This document shows positions 8,070-16,960 of a stretch of DNA of 50,937 nt, piece by piece (positions within the stretch are counted from its first letter, which is position 1; each line of letters starts with the position of its first letter). This DNA is from Myxococcales bacterium. Its GTDB lineage: Bacteria; Myxococcota_A; Polyangia; Polyangiales; Polyangiaceae. The DNA lies in contig JAAZAA010000255.1 in assembly GCA_012514535.1 (NCBI GenBank), positions 1-50,937 of the forward strand, given 5' to 3'. Below the pieces are notes generated by a model. The model searched no databases, had not been told where the DNA came from, and was given only the letters and a program-made list of their open reading frames with translations. A program made the translations under genes and the position numbers.

Positions 8070-9191
8070 TCAGTGAGACTTGGGGGCACGTGGGCCCTGG
8101 ATGAGCTGCTCGCGCTGTTCGACCAGGTGCCAGGGGGGGCTCTCGTACACGTCCTCGAACATCGACTCCAGGGGCGGCGGAGGTGTCTGCTCCGCCACCG
8201 CCACCGCCTGCTTGAACCGGGCGTCGACGTCCGCGATGCAGGCGGCCTCACGCTCGTCGTCCCAGGCGCCGAGCCGCGTGAGGTGGTGCCGCACCCGCTC
8301 GATGGGATCCCGCGCCGCCCAGGGCTCGAGCTGCTCGTCGCCTCGGTAGCGCAAGGGGTCGTCGCTCGTCGAGTGCCCACCCATGCGATAGGTGAGCGCT
8401 TCGATCAACGTCGGGCCCTCGCCCCGAGCCGCCCTCTCCACGGCCTGCCGCGTCGCCGCGATCACCGCGAAGAGATCGTTCCCGTCGACCCGCACCCCCA
8501 CGACCCCGTAGGCGTCCGCCTTCTGCGCGAACGTGGCGCTCGCCGTCTGGCGCTCGGTCGGCACGCTGATGGCCCAACCGTTGTTGCGGCAGAAGAAGAC
8601 GGTCGGGACCTTGAAGACGCCCGCGAAGTTCATGCCGCTATGGAACTCCGGCGAGCTGGTGGCCCCGTCGCCGAAGTACGTCAGCGTCGCGATGTCCTTA
8701 CCGTCGATCTTCGCCGCCCACGCGAAGCCCACCGCCTGGGTGATCTGCGTTCCCACGGGCGAGCTGATCGAACCCCAACGCTTTTCACGACAGGTGTAGT
8801 GGTCCGGCATCTGCCGACCCTTCACTGTGTCGTTGGCGTTTCCGAACATGTTGTCCAGAAACTTCTGCAGCGACAGTCCACGCATCAGCGCGGAACCGAA
8901 CTCCCGGTAACAAGGGAAGATCCAGTCCGTGTCGCGCATCGCGTACGTGGAGCCGAGGATGGCCGCCTCCTCGCCGAGGGAGCCGACGTGGAACCCGATG
9001 CGCCCTTGCCGCTGCAGCGCGGTGAGGCGTTGATCCAAGGTCCTCGTGAGCACGAGGCCTCGGTAGATCTCCACGACCTCCTCGGTCGTGAGCCCTGGAT
9101 CGTGCTCTGGGTCGAGGGTCCCGTCGTCCCTGAGAACGCGGAACACCTCCAGGGGCTCCTGCACACCCGCTGCGCCTTGGTGAGAACTCAT
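8070..9191 (-). CDS. 2-oxo acid dehydrogenase E1 alpha subunit
   Basis: Alpha chain of the E1 component; binds thiamine diphosphate and Mg. The 373-aa product carries the TPP motif from GDG (174-176) to NN (203-204), with GDGATSSPEFHSGMNF between them. Other signatures are GRIGFHVGSLGEEA, FPCYREFG, SSPVGTQ and the phosphorylation-loop-like YRMGGHSTSDDPLRYR. These resemble branched-chain-type E1alpha proteins, so either a branched-chain or a pyruvate substrate is possible. ATG at 9191 has GGGAAG seven bases before the start region. It is the first gene of the E1alpha-E1beta-E2 cluster; 279 bp separate it from the TerB-like gene, room for its own promoter, although no clear hexamers were found there. 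Confidence 0.96.
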   Translation of the reverse strand: MSSHQGAAGVQEPLEVFRVLRDDGTLDPEHDPGLTTEEVVEIYRGLVLTRTLDQRLTALQRQGRIGFHVGSLGEEAAILGSTYAMRDTDWIFPCYREFGSALMRGLSLQKFLDNMFGNANDTVKGRQMPDHYTCREKRWGSISSPVGTQITQAVGFAWAAKIDGKDIATLTYFGDGATSSPEFHSGMNFAGVFKVPTVFFCRNNGWAISVPTERQTASATFAQKADAYGVVGVRVDGNDLFAVIAATRQAVERAARGEGPTLIEALTYRMGGHSTSDDPLRYRGDEQLEPWAARDPIERVRHHLTRLGAWDDEREAACIADVDARFKQAVAVAEQTPPPPLESMFEDVYESPPWHLVEQREQLIQGPRAPKSH

Positions 9192-9325
9192 CGCCGAACT
9201 TCCCGTAGAGCCATCATGCTAGCCGTACCGGGCGCCAGCCTAGTCGAAGGTGGGCTGGATGGAAGACTGAGCGACGCGGCACACCGTCGCAGGGGCTTCG
9301 AGGAGCGCGCACCTTGTACGCAGGA

Positions 9326-9349
9326 GAGTGCGCAAGAGAGTTCGCACTC
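9326..9349. other. Inverted repeat in the TerB/E1alpha intergenic region
   Basis: GAGTGCG (9326-9332) and CGCACTC (9343-9349) form a 7-bp stem with a 10-nt loop, about 120 nt beyond the stop of the TerB-like gene and 135 nt upstream of the E1alpha start. There is no T-tract. It could be a weak terminator or an operator. Confidence 0.3.
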
Positions 9350-9470
9350 CCCCACGCTCCTTCAGCACGCGCGCCCGCGGGGTCGAGCCCGGAGGCGCCC
9401 TCGCGCCGACGTCCCACGCTGCACGAGTCCGCCCGAAACCGACGGACGCGGGAACCTCAGCGCAGACCGC

Positions 9471-10097
9471 TCACGTCGTCGTTTCGTCGCTCGTCTCCGG
9501 GCGCGCTCGCAGGGCGCTCACCTCTTCGAGGATCTCCTCCAAGACGTGGGGCGACAGAACGAACCCTCGGCCGAGCTCTTCGAGCACCGCGCGCTCCTCG
9601 GCGCTGACGCCCCCCGACGCCTCCGCCATCAGCACGGCGATACGCAACACCTCACTCGCATTGCCGCACCAGGACACGGCCTGGCTCACCGCCAACATGC
9701 GCGCGGCGCGTCCCTGCATCGCGAGGCGCTCCTGAAGAGCAAACACCAGCGCGCCCACCTGCACCTCCGTGAGCGCGCCCGCGCACAACGTCAACACGAC
9801 GTGTTGGAAGGCGCGCAGCTCGCTCTCGTCGAAGGTCCCGTCCGCTGTCGCGACCAGGTAAGCGCTCTCGACGATCGCCTCGAAGAGGGCAGCGCCACGA
9901 GGATCGAACCCCGAGGGTTGCGTGTGCTCCTCGTGCTCGGGGCGGCGCCCGAACTGGGCCGCGCTCGCCAAGAGCAACGAGTGGCCGCTGCGCGCGGCAC
10001 CCGCCATCGGTTTGGGTCCATCACTCGCAAAGCGCGGAGGTTCGCCGAGCTTGTGAGCGATCCGAGCAACGAAGCTGTCATCCATTCGGGCAGCCAT
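9471..10097 (-). CDS. TerB-like domain protein
   Basis: Function not established. The 208-aa protein has no signal peptide. The central part (about 65-185) is an all-helical TerB/DjlA-N-like domain: EAIVESAYLVATADGTFDES carries the conserved metal-site pattern ADGxxxxxE, and a second repeat has MAEASGGVSAEERAVLEEL. TerB domains were first named in tellurite resistance but are widespread in unrelated contexts, so no tellurite function is implied. The gene begins 22 bp after lipA and is probably cotranscribed with it. Alternative start: Met5, 12 nt downstream. Confidence 0.8.
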   Translation of the reverse strand: MAARMDDSFVARIAHKLGEPPRFASDGPKPMAGAARSGHSLLLASAAQFGRRPEHEEHTQPSGFDPRGAALFEAIVESAYLVATADGTFDESELRAFQHVVLTLCAGALTEVQVGALVFALQERLAMQGRAARMLAVSQAVSWCGNASEVLRIAVLMAEASGGVSAEERAVLEELGRGFVLSPHVLEEILEEVSALRARPETSDETTT

Positions 10098-10119
10098 TGC
10101 CGGACCCTACCACGACTGC

Positions 10120-11202
10120 TCAGCGGGAGCGTACCAGCGCCGTCAGAGGCACCAACGGCGGCTCGGCCGCCTCCCGGACGGCCTCAGAGGACCCCGCCTG
10201 GAGGTGCTGATAAGCGGAATCTCCGCCTCCCGCGAGTTGGCTCTCGGGCCGGAGCTGCGCGGCCACGAACCCCTCGGCGGCATGGTAGCTCGAGCGGACC
10301 AGGGGGCCGGAGGCCACGAACTTGAAGCCCAGCTCCCGGCCGATGCGCGCGTACTCCTCGAACTGCTCCGGAGTGACGAAGCGGTGCACCGGGGCATGTT
10401 TCGGGGTCGGTCTGAGGTACTGCCCGAGGGTGACGATGTCGACGTTCGCCGCGCGGAGGTCGCGCAGGGTCTCCACGACCTCGTCGTCCTCTTCTCCCAT
10501 CCCCACCATGATGGAGCTCTTCACGAAGCGCTCCGGCGCCCGCTCCTTCGCGTAACGCAGGACCTCGAGGGACAGATCGTAGGAGCAACGCCGATCTCGG
10601 ATGAGCGGCGTGAGTCGTCGCGTCACCTCGATGTTGTGGGCGAAGACGTCCGGTGCCGAGTCGACCATCACGGCGATGTCCCGCTTGCGTCCTCCGAAGT
10701 CTCCGACGAGCGTCTCGACGAGCAGCCCCGGCTGGGCCGCGTGGAGGTTTTGAACGGCCTTGCTCATGTGCGCCGCGCCGCCGTCGAGCAGATCGTCCCG
10801 ATCCACCATCGTCAGGACGACGTACTTGAGGCCGAGCTGGGCGATCGCCTTGGCGACGTGCTCGGGCTCCCGCGGATCGACCGCGCCCCGCGGGTTCCCC
10901 GTCGTGACGGCGCAGAAGCGGCAGCCGCGGGTGCACGTGTGACCCAACAGCATCACCGTGGCCGTGCCTGCGGACCAGCACTCGCCCACGTTGGGACAGC
11001 GCGCCTCCTCACACACCGTGTACAGATCCAGCTTGCGCAGGGTCTTCTTCAGGTGCGTGTAGTTCTCTCCGCCGGGAGCCTTGACCTTCAGCCACGCCGG
11101 CTTGCGGTCCTGGTGTTGGATGGGTGCGGCCACGCAGGGAATGTACGCACTGTGGCCCCTCTGCGCCATGTCCGCGCTCAGACCTGCCGGTGCTCGTCCC
11201 AC
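10120..11202 (-). CDS. lipA: Lipoyl synthase
   Basis: Radical-SAM enzyme that inserts two sulfurs into protein-bound octanoyl groups to make lipoyl cofactor. Both iron-sulfur sites are visible: the auxiliary cluster Cys64/Cys69/Cys75 (CEEARCPNVGEC) and the SAM cluster Cys90/Cys94/Cys97 (CTRGCRFC). The C-terminal RSSYHAAEGF holds the serine ligand. At 360 aa it is slightly longer than the core family because of about 33 unconserved N-terminal residues. The GTG start (11200-11202) is uncertain, and the in-frame ATG at 11169 is an alternative. The location next to the E1/E2 genes fits, since E2 Lys44 is a substrate. A lipB gene is not present here. Confidence 0.97.
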   Translation of the reverse strand: MGRAPAGLSADMAQRGHSAYIPCVAAPIQHQDRKPAWLKVKAPGGENYTHLKKTLRKLDLYTVCEEARCPNVGECWSAGTATVMLLGHTCTRGCRFCAVTTGNPRGAVDPREPEHVAKAIAQLGLKYVVLTMVDRDDLLDGGAAHMSKAVQNLHAAQPGLLVETLVGDFGGRKRDIAVMVDSAPDVFAHNIEVTRRLTPLIRDRRCSYDLSLEVLRYAKERAPERFVKSSIMVGMGEEDDEVVETLRDLRAANVDIVTLGQYLRPTPKHAPVHRFVTPEQFEEYARIGRELGFKFVASGPLVRSSYHAAEGFVAAQLRPESQLAGGGDSAYQHLQAGSSEAVREAAEPPLVPLTALVRSR

Positions 11203-11383
11203 GAGATGCTCTAGCTACCGCAGCGTCCGCACCGACCGCGGAGACTCCATCGCCGGACTCTCGACGGACCAGAGCGCCCGCCGATCTCGGGTCTGGCCTC
11301 CGCCCTGCGATGAAGAAGGGGCGCTGCGCTCCGGTGCTCGAGCACCCCTGGACGCGGCGCCCCGATCGACGACCGAGATCGCC

Positions 11384-12823
11384 TCAGCTCTCGGTGACGA
11401 GTTTTTCGAGCAGCTCGCTGACCACCTTCGGATCTGCGCTGCCCTGGGTGGCCTTCATCACCTGCCCGACGAAGAAGCCCATCACCTGCTTCTTGCCCGC
11501 GCGAATGGACTCGACCTGCTTCGGGTTCCGAGCGATGAGGTCGCGGAGCAAGCTCTCCAGCTCTCCGGCGTCGCTCACCACCTCCATGCCCCGCTCGGCG
11601 ACCACCGCCTTCGGTGACTGGTCCGTCCCCTCCACCAAGGCGAACACCTCCTTCGCCTGCTTGCCGCTGATCGTCCCGGCGTCGAGCAGGGTGAGGAGCT
11701 CCGCGAGCTGACCTTCGCTGACGCTGAAGCTCACCCGCTGCCCCTGGACGACCGCCCCGCGCAGCACCTCCGTCTGCATGAAGTTGGCGATCTTCTTGGG
11801 CTCGAGTCCCGGGACCTGCGCCCGCACGCCCTCGAAGAACCGCACGTACCCGGGGTGCTGGCTCAAGGTCTGCGCCGCTGCTTCCGTCAGGCCGAGCTCG
11901 TCGACCCAGCGCCGACGCACCTGACTCGGTAGCTCGCCCATCGCGGCGCGCTCCTCCTCCACCAACGCCTCCCCGATGACCACGGGCGGCAAATCCGGAT
12001 CCGGGAAATAGCGGTAGTCGTGGGCCTCCTCCTTGGAGCGCAACGACGCGGTCTTCCCGGACTCCGGGTCGAAGCTCCGCGTTTCCTGCAGCACCTGCCC
12101 TCCTCCATCGAGGATGACCGTCTGTCGCGCGATCTCCGCGTCGATGGCCCGCTGCACGAAGCGGAAGGAGTTGATGTTTTTGAGCTCGACCCGGGTCCCG
12201 AAGGTGGTTTCCCCGAGCGGCCGCAGGGACACGTTCGCGTCGCAGCGGAAGCTCCCCTCTTCGAGGTTTCCGTCGTTGACGCCCACGAAGACGAGGATGT
12301 CCCGCACCGCCCGCATGTAGGCAGCCGCCTCCGCGCTCGATCGCAGATCCGGCTCCCCCACGATCTCGACCAGGGGCGTGCCCGCGCGGTTCAGATCCAC
12401 CAGAGAGTCGCCGCCGCGGCCGTGGACGTTCTTGCCGGCGTCCTCCTCCATGTGGACCCGGGTGATCCCCGCCCGCTTCTTCCGCCCCTCCACCTCGATG
12501 TCGAGCCAGCCCTTCTCGCTGAACGGCAGCTCGTACTGGCTGATCTGGTAGCCCTTCGGGAGATCCGGATAGAAGTAGTTCTTGCGGGCGAAGATGCTCG
12601 TCTCGACGATGCTGCAGTTGAGCGCCAGCGCCGCGCGCACCGCCAACCGCACCGCCCGCTCGTTCAGGACGGGCAGCGCTCCCGGTAATCCCAAGCAGAC
12701 GGGGCAGACGTTGCTGTTCGGCGGCTTGCCGAAATCAGTCGAACAGCCGCAGAACAGCTTGCTCGCCGTGAGGAGCTGGGCGTGGATCTCGAGCCCGATG
12801 ACTGGTTCGTAAGTACGCGCCAT
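11384..12823 (-). CDS. gatB: Asp-tRNA(Asn)/Glu-tRNA(Gln) amidotransferase subunit B
   Basis: Subunit of GatCAB, which converts misacylated Glu-tRNA(Gln) or Asp-tRNA(Asn) to the correct amide form. Starting at the ATG at 12821-12823, the product MARTYEPVIGLEIHAQL has 479 aa, the standard length. Motifs are IGLEIHAQL, a zinc-type Cys set (FCGCSTDFG... NVCPVCLGLPGALP) and the C-terminal YqeY-like tail ending in SELLEKLVTES. The open frame runs on upstream, but only as a shadow of nuoI. It lies 28 bp after nuoI and may be on the nuo transcript. gatA and gatC are not in the window, so the amidotransferase genes are dispersed in this genome. Confidence 0.97.
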   Translation of the reverse strand: MARTYEPVIGLEIHAQLLTASKLFCGCSTDFGKPPNSNVCPVCLGLPGALPVLNERAVRLAVRAALALNCSIVETSIFARKNYFYPDLPKGYQISQYELPFSEKGWLDIEVEGRKKRAGITRVHMEEDAGKNVHGRGGDSLVDLNRAGTPLVEIVGEPDLRSSAEAAAYMRAVRDILVFVGVNDGNLEEGSFRCDANVSLRPLGETTFGTRVELKNINSFRFVQRAIDAEIARQTVILDGGGQVLQETRSFDPESGKTASLRSKEEAHDYRYFPDPDLPPVVIGEALVEEERAAMGELPSQVRRRWVDELGLTEAAAQTLSQHPGYVRFFEGVRAQVPGLEPKKIANFMQTEVLRGAVVQGQRVSFSVSEGQLAELLTLLDAGTISGKQAKEVFALVEGTDQSPKAVVAERGMEVVSDAGELESLLRDLIARNPKQVESIRAGKKQVMGFFVGQVMKATQGSADPKVVSELLEKLVTES

Positions 12824-12851
12824 ACCGCCGACACGCCCGCGCGGGACGCGC

Positions 12852-13529
12852 TCAGTGCCCCCGCTCGCGATCGATCCCCGGGAAGGTGGGATCGCCCGGC
12901 TCGTGGCGTGGGTTGGCGCTCTCGTGCTTGCCGTCGCGGCCCGGGATCGAGAGGAGCAAGTCCTTCTCGTAGATGAACTGATCCCGCGAGTCGTAGGGTG
13001 CCGGGTGCATCCCCGTGTCCATGCGGATCGCGTCGCAGGGGCACGCCTCCACGCAGAAGCCGCAGAAGATGCAGCGCAGCTCGTCGATGACGAAGCGCTT
13101 GGGATACTTCTCGTAGCCGCCGCGCTTCGGGTCGTCGCCGTAATCCGCCGGCTCGATGTAGATGCACTGGGCCGGGCACGCCGTCGAGCAGCACAGGCAC
13201 GCGACGCAGCGCGGCGAACCATCCTCGCGGGTGGTCAGCCGGTGCACGCCCCGGAAGCGCTCCGCGTACGGGCGGCGCTGCTCCGGATAGGAGATCGTGT
13301 TGATGCCGTCGTCGATGCTCTCGAGCACGGGATCGTTGCGCTGATCCAGCGCCATCTCCTTCGTGTTCTTGAAGAAGTGGCTCAGCGTGATCCCGATGCC
13401 CCGGATGACCTCCGGGATGTAGCTCTGAACAGCGACGTCGCGCTGCGGTCGCTTCACGACCTTGCCGCGGACCCGGTTCGGTCCCAAACCCTCGACGATC
13501 TCGGCCGGCGCAGTTAGCTGGGATGTCAT
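12852..13529 (-). CDS. nuoI: NADH-quinone oxidoreductase subunit I
   Basis: Ferredoxin-like peripheral-arm subunit that passes electrons through clusters N6a and N6b toward quinone. The ATG at 13527-13529 gives 225 aa. Two [4Fe-4S] motifs are complete: CVACLCCSTACPAQC (CxxCxxCxxxCP with an extra Cys) and CIFCGFCVEACPCDA. It begins two bases after the nuoH stop, so the two are coupled. A longer open frame to 13808 exists, but it overlaps nuoH and lacks family similarity. gatB follows after 28 bp. Confidence 0.97.
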   Translation of the reverse strand: MTSQLTAPAEIVEGLGPNRVRGKVVKRPQRDVAVQSYIPEVIRGIGITLSHFFKNTKEMALDQRNDPVLESIDDGINTISYPEQRRPYAERFRGVHRLTTREDGSPRCVACLCCSTACPAQCIYIEPADYGDDPKRGGYEKYPKRFVIDELRCIFCGFCVEACPCDAIRMDTGMHPAPYDSRDQFIYEKDLLLSIPGRDGKHESANPRHEPGDPTFPGIDRERGH

Positions 13530-13531
13530 CT

Positions 13532-15298
13532 TCAAGCCTCCATCTTCGCGGTGCGGGTGCCGCCCATTGCCTCCGCGTAGCGGGCCGCGGTGGACACCAC
13601 CAAGCGGTCCTTCTGACGCGGGAGGAGCAGGAACACGATCGCAGCGACGCCTGCCGCCATCCCCGCTCCGGCCAAGAACACCATCGTCCAGTCGCCGGCG
13701 ACCTCGAGACCGCGCACCGTCGCCGGGCTCGCGGAGTCGATCGCCAACATGATGATGGCGGTCGCCATGACGTTCACCAAGGAAGCCGGCAGCATCTTCC
13801 GCCAGCACAGGCGCATGAGCTGGTCGTAGCGGAAGCGCGGCAGCGTCCAGCGGATCGTCACCTGGAGCAACGCCAACGTCAGCACCTTGCCGATGAAGCC
13901 GAGAGCGCTGATCGCGAGCACCGCGCCCGGCGCCAGCGCCGCCTCGAAGTAGACGGTCTCACCGACGGCCACCCGGATCCCGTCCGCCGTGACGAAGGGC
14001 AGGTGCCAGCCACCGAGGAACACGGCGGCCATGAGGGTGCTCCCGGTCACCACGGCGATGAACTCCGAGAAGAAGAACATCGAGAACTTCATCCCCGAGT
14101 ACTCGGTGAAGTAGCCGGCGACGACCTCGCTCTCCCCCTCCGGGATATCGAAGGGGATCCGCTTCGACTCGGCGACGCTCGCCGCGAAGAAGAGGAAGAA
14201 GGCGAACGGTTGAGCGAACAGGCCCCAGGTGTGCTCCGCCTGCCAGCGGACCATCTCGTCCACCCGCACGGTGCCGTACACCATCAGGGCGCCGATCACG
14301 GTCAGCCCGAGGGTGACCTCGTAGGAGACCATCTGGCTCGCGGCGCGCATGCCACCGAGCAAGCTGTACTTGTTGTCGCTCGCCCAGCCCGCCAGGGCCG
14401 CACCCACGATGCCCGTCCCGGCGATCGCGAAGTAGTACAGGATGCCGACGTTCAGATCGGCCACCTGCAGGCTCAAGCGCGCGCTCTCGCACACGCCTCC
14501 GGCCGCCTCGACACCCTGGAAGGCGCCGAAATCGATGCCCCCCGTCTCGGTCGAGCCGAAGCACAGCGCCGGCCCGAAGGGCACGATCGCCAGCAACACC
14601 AGCGCGGGGAAGAACGAGATGAAGGGCGCGAGGTTGAACAGGAACTTGTCCGCGTTCGGGGGCACGAAGTCCCCCTTGAAGACGGTCTTCAGGCCGTCCG
14701 CCGCGGGGTGAAGCAGACCGATGAGGCGGATACGAACGAACCGCTCCTTGCCGACGGACAGGGCCACGTAGGCGGCGCCGCCCACGATCGAGAACACGAG
14801 CAGCGACACGCCTGCGCGGAACAGGACCGTGCGGACCTCGGCGGTGTCCACGAGCAACCCGACGGCCAGCGTGACCAGGTGGAGCACCAGGCCCAAACCG
14901 ACGATCGAGCGCGGCGTCCCCAGAGACTGAATGAAGGCGTCGAAGCTGTTCTCCGGCCCGCGGCGCCCCACCACGCGCGCGATGCACGCGGTGGTGAACC
15001 AGAGCATGAAGATGGCCGCCTGGAAGGCGACCATGCCCCAGCCCTCCTCCGGCGCCTCGTCGGCGCCCGAGAACGCGAGGTACCCGATGGCCGCTGCGGC
15101 GCCCAGGGCAGGCCCGAGGGCTCCCATCGCCGCGATCGGACCCGGTACCGGGATGCCTGCGCGGTTGGGGCCGACGCAGTCCTGGATCATGCCGCGCATA
15201 CGACGCTCGACCCAGGTCAGGATCACGCCCACGTTCATGGCGAACATCGCCACGGCGAAGGCCTTGATGAAGTAGACGAGGAACATTTCGAGGGTCAC
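13532..15298 (-). CDS. nuoH: NADH-quinone oxidoreductase subunit H with large internal insertion
   Basis: Membrane-arm subunit that forms most of the quinone chamber of complex I. The start is GTG in a GTGA overlap with nuoG. Core motifs are WVERRMRGMIQDCVGPNRAG (29-48), then LLHPAADGLKTVFKGDFVPPNADK (195-218), LAPFISF, the quinone-loop ESKRIPFDIPEGESEVVAG (377-395) and EYSGMKFSMFF. At 588 aa it is far longer than the usual 320-430. The excess is mainly residues about 53-190, inserted between GPNRAG and LLHPAADG, which are nearly adjacent in ordinary NuoH. That block contains about four hydrophobic helices (56-77, 88-110, 129-150, 158-182), an even number, so the topology of the rest is kept. 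An extra helix pair may also lie near the C terminus (about 505-520 and 536-560). Confidence 0.95.
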   Translation of the reverse strand: MTLEMFLVYFIKAFAVAMFAMNVGVILTWVERRMRGMIQDCVGPNRAGIPVPGPIAAMGALGPALGAAAAIGYLAFSGADEAPEEGWGMVAFQAAIFMLWFTTACIARVVGRRGPENSFDAFIQSLGTPRSIVGLGLVLHLVTLAVGLLVDTAEVRTVLFRAGVSLLVFSIVGGAAYVALSVGKERFVRIRLIGLLHPAADGLKTVFKGDFVPPNADKFLFNLAPFISFFPALVLLAIVPFGPALCFGSTETGGIDFGAFQGVEAAGGVCESARLSLQVADLNVGILYYFAIAGTGIVGAALAGWASDNKYSLLGGMRAASQMVSYEVTLGLTVIGALMVYGTVRVDEMVRWQAEHTWGLFAQPFAFFLFFAASVAESKRIPFDIPEGESEVVAGYFTEYSGMKFSMFFFSEFIAVVTGSTLMAAVFLGGWHLPFVTADGIRVAVGETVYFEAALAPGAVLAISALGFIGKVLTLALLQVTIRWTLPRFRYDQLMRLCWRKMLPASLVNVMATAIIMLAIDSASPATVRGLEVAGDWTMVFLAGAGMAAGVAAIVFLLLPRQKDRLVVSTAARYAEAMGGTRTAKMEA

Positions 15299-16893
15299 GC
15301 CGTTGCTCCTGCTTCCTGCACAGCAGCGCCGCTGCGCTCCTGGGGGGCCAGTGCCGCCTGCACGTCGGCCACCCTCTTGTAGCCGAGGTCATGACCCAGC
15401 CGTGAGGCGAGCCCGGCGACGAGCTTCCACGCGGGTTGGGACTGCCCCTGGGGACGAACGGCACGCTCGCTCAGCTGGGCGATGCCGTCTCGGTTGACGA
15501 AGGTGCCGTCGCACTCCGCCCAGCTCGACGCGGGCAGCACCACTCGCGCGGCCTTGACGAAGGGCCCCTGGTGGGTCGCGATGGTCACGAGGGACTCGAT
15601 CTTGGAGAGGGCCGAGGCTCGGTCCGGCAGCTCCGCGTCCGAGCCGAGCGCGAGGACCGTCCGCAGGTTCCCCTGCTCCGCCAGCGCGGCGAAGTCCTTG
15701 AAGGATCCCGGGGTCTGCAGGCCGCACAGGCCGATGACGCCCGTCCGGTTCGGGTTCTTGTCCTCGCTCCGCAGGATGTCGTCCCCTTCCCCTTCGGGAC
15801 GACCGCTCAGGAACAGCCGGGTCACCCCCAGGCGCTGCGCCAGCTGCAGCAGCGCAAAGTTGTCCTCGTTGGAGTGCTGAGCGCTGAGCACGACGGCCGA
15901 CGTATTCGGGTCGATCTTGCGACAGGCGTCCGCCGCCGCGTCGAGGCCAGCGTCCACCGCGACCTGCTTCCCACCTGCCTGCGCGGCCAGGACACGCCCC
16001 GTGTGGATGCGACGGTAGTCGAGCATGCCCTCGTCGCACATCCAGAACTTGTTGACGCGCTCGTTGTCCCGCGGCCGGTAGCGATACACGGTCTGGTTAC
16101 GGGGATCGAAGTCCGTGTAGGAGTTGCAGCCCGTGGCGCAGCCGACGCACACCGAGCGCACCGAGCGCAGGAACCACACCCGCGCCTTGAACCGGAAGTC
16201 CTTCGCCGTGAGCGCGCCCACGGGACAGACGTACTCGGTCATCAGGGTGTAGGCGTGATCGAGCTGCCGCCCTGGCGCCAGCACGATCTCGCTGAGGTTG
16301 CCACGCTCGCGCTTGTCGAGAACGTGGTCACCGACGACCTCGTCACAGAAGCGCACGCAGCGGGTGCACACGATGCACCGCTCCGCGTCGTACACGATCG
16401 TGGGCCCGAAGCTCACCGCCTTCGGCTTGTGGACGATCTCGTCCCGCATGCGCTTCTTGTTGGCGCCGTGGCTGAGCCAGTAATCCTGCAGGCGGCACTC
16501 GCCCGCCTGATCGCAGATGGGGCAGTCCACCGGGTGATTGAGCAGCAACAGCTCCTGCACGGCCGCCCGCGCCTCCGCCACGTGCTCGGAGGTCTGGCTC
16601 TTCACCTCCATGCCCTCCGTGAGGGGCTGCTGGCACGCAGGCACGAGCTTCGGCTTCTTCGTCTTGACGTACTCGCCGGTCTTGGCGTCGTAGCGCAGGA
16701 CGTCCAGGAGGAGCGGGCCGCGGCCCGGCGGCGGCCCGAGCTCGACGAGGCACATCCGGCAGTTGGCCGCGACGCTGAGGCCGGGGTGCCAGCAGTAGTG
16801 CGGGATGTCCACGCCCGCGCGGTGCGCAGCCTGGATGATGGTGTCTCCGGGCTGGAATTCGATGTCCCGGTCGTCGAGCTTGAAGGTCGGCAT
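15295..16893 (-). CDS. nuoG: NADH-quinone oxidoreductase subunit G
   Basis: Peripheral-arm iron-sulfur subunit. All four cluster sites can be read in the 532-aa product: 2Fe-2S N1b (Cys34, Cys45, Cys48, Cys87), N5 (His120, Cys124, Cys127, Cys133), N4 (Cys173, Cys176, Cys179, Cys223) and the off-pathway N7 (Cys249, Cys252, Cys256, Cys286), which only some bacteria keep. The molybdopterin-type C-terminal region is short, so the protein is smaller than the 700-900 aa typical of enteric NuoG. It follows nuoD by 67 bp and overlaps the nuoH start by 4 nt. nuoE and nuoF, which usually precede nuoG, are absent. Confidence 0.96.
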   Translation of the reverse strand: MPTFKLDDRDIEFQPGDTIIQAAHRAGVDIPHYCWHPGLSVAANCRMCLVELGPPPGRGPLLLDVLRYDAKTGEYVKTKKPKLVPACQQPLTEGMEVKSQTSEHVAEARAAVQELLLLNHPVDCPICDQAGECRLQDYWLSHGANKKRMRDEIVHKPKAVSFGPTIVYDAERCIVCTRCVRFCDEVVGDHVLDKRERGNLSEIVLAPGRQLDHAYTLMTEYVCPVGALTAKDFRFKARVWFLRSVRSVCVGCATGCNSYTDFDPRNQTVYRYRPRDNERVNKFWMCDEGMLDYRRIHTGRVLAAQAGGKQVAVDAGLDAAADACRKIDPNTSAVVLSAQHSNEDNFALLQLAQRLGVTRLFLSGRPEGEGDDILRSEDKNPNRTGVIGLCGLQTPGSFKDFAALAEQGNLRTVLALGSDAELPDRASALSKIESLVTIATHQGPFVKAARVVLPASSWAECDGTFVNRDGIAQLSERAVRPQGQSQPAWKLVAGLASRLGHDLGYKRVADVQAALAPQERSGAAVQEAGATA

Positions 16894-16960
16894 GTCGTTC
16901 AGAGTCCTCGGGAGCGCAGGCGTTCTGGCGAAGAAAGGTCAGGCTCCGTTGCTGCAGAGC

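Noticed and set aside
11333-11346. 14-bp palindrome GGTGCTCGAGCACC downstream of gatB
   Set aside because: Only a 5-bp stem around a TCGA loop, no T-tract; this size is expected by chance in GC-rich DNA.
13523-15382. 619-codon plus-strand frame opposite nuoH
   Set aside because: Shadow of nuoH; composition is dominated by His, Arg, Asp and Glu with no domain.
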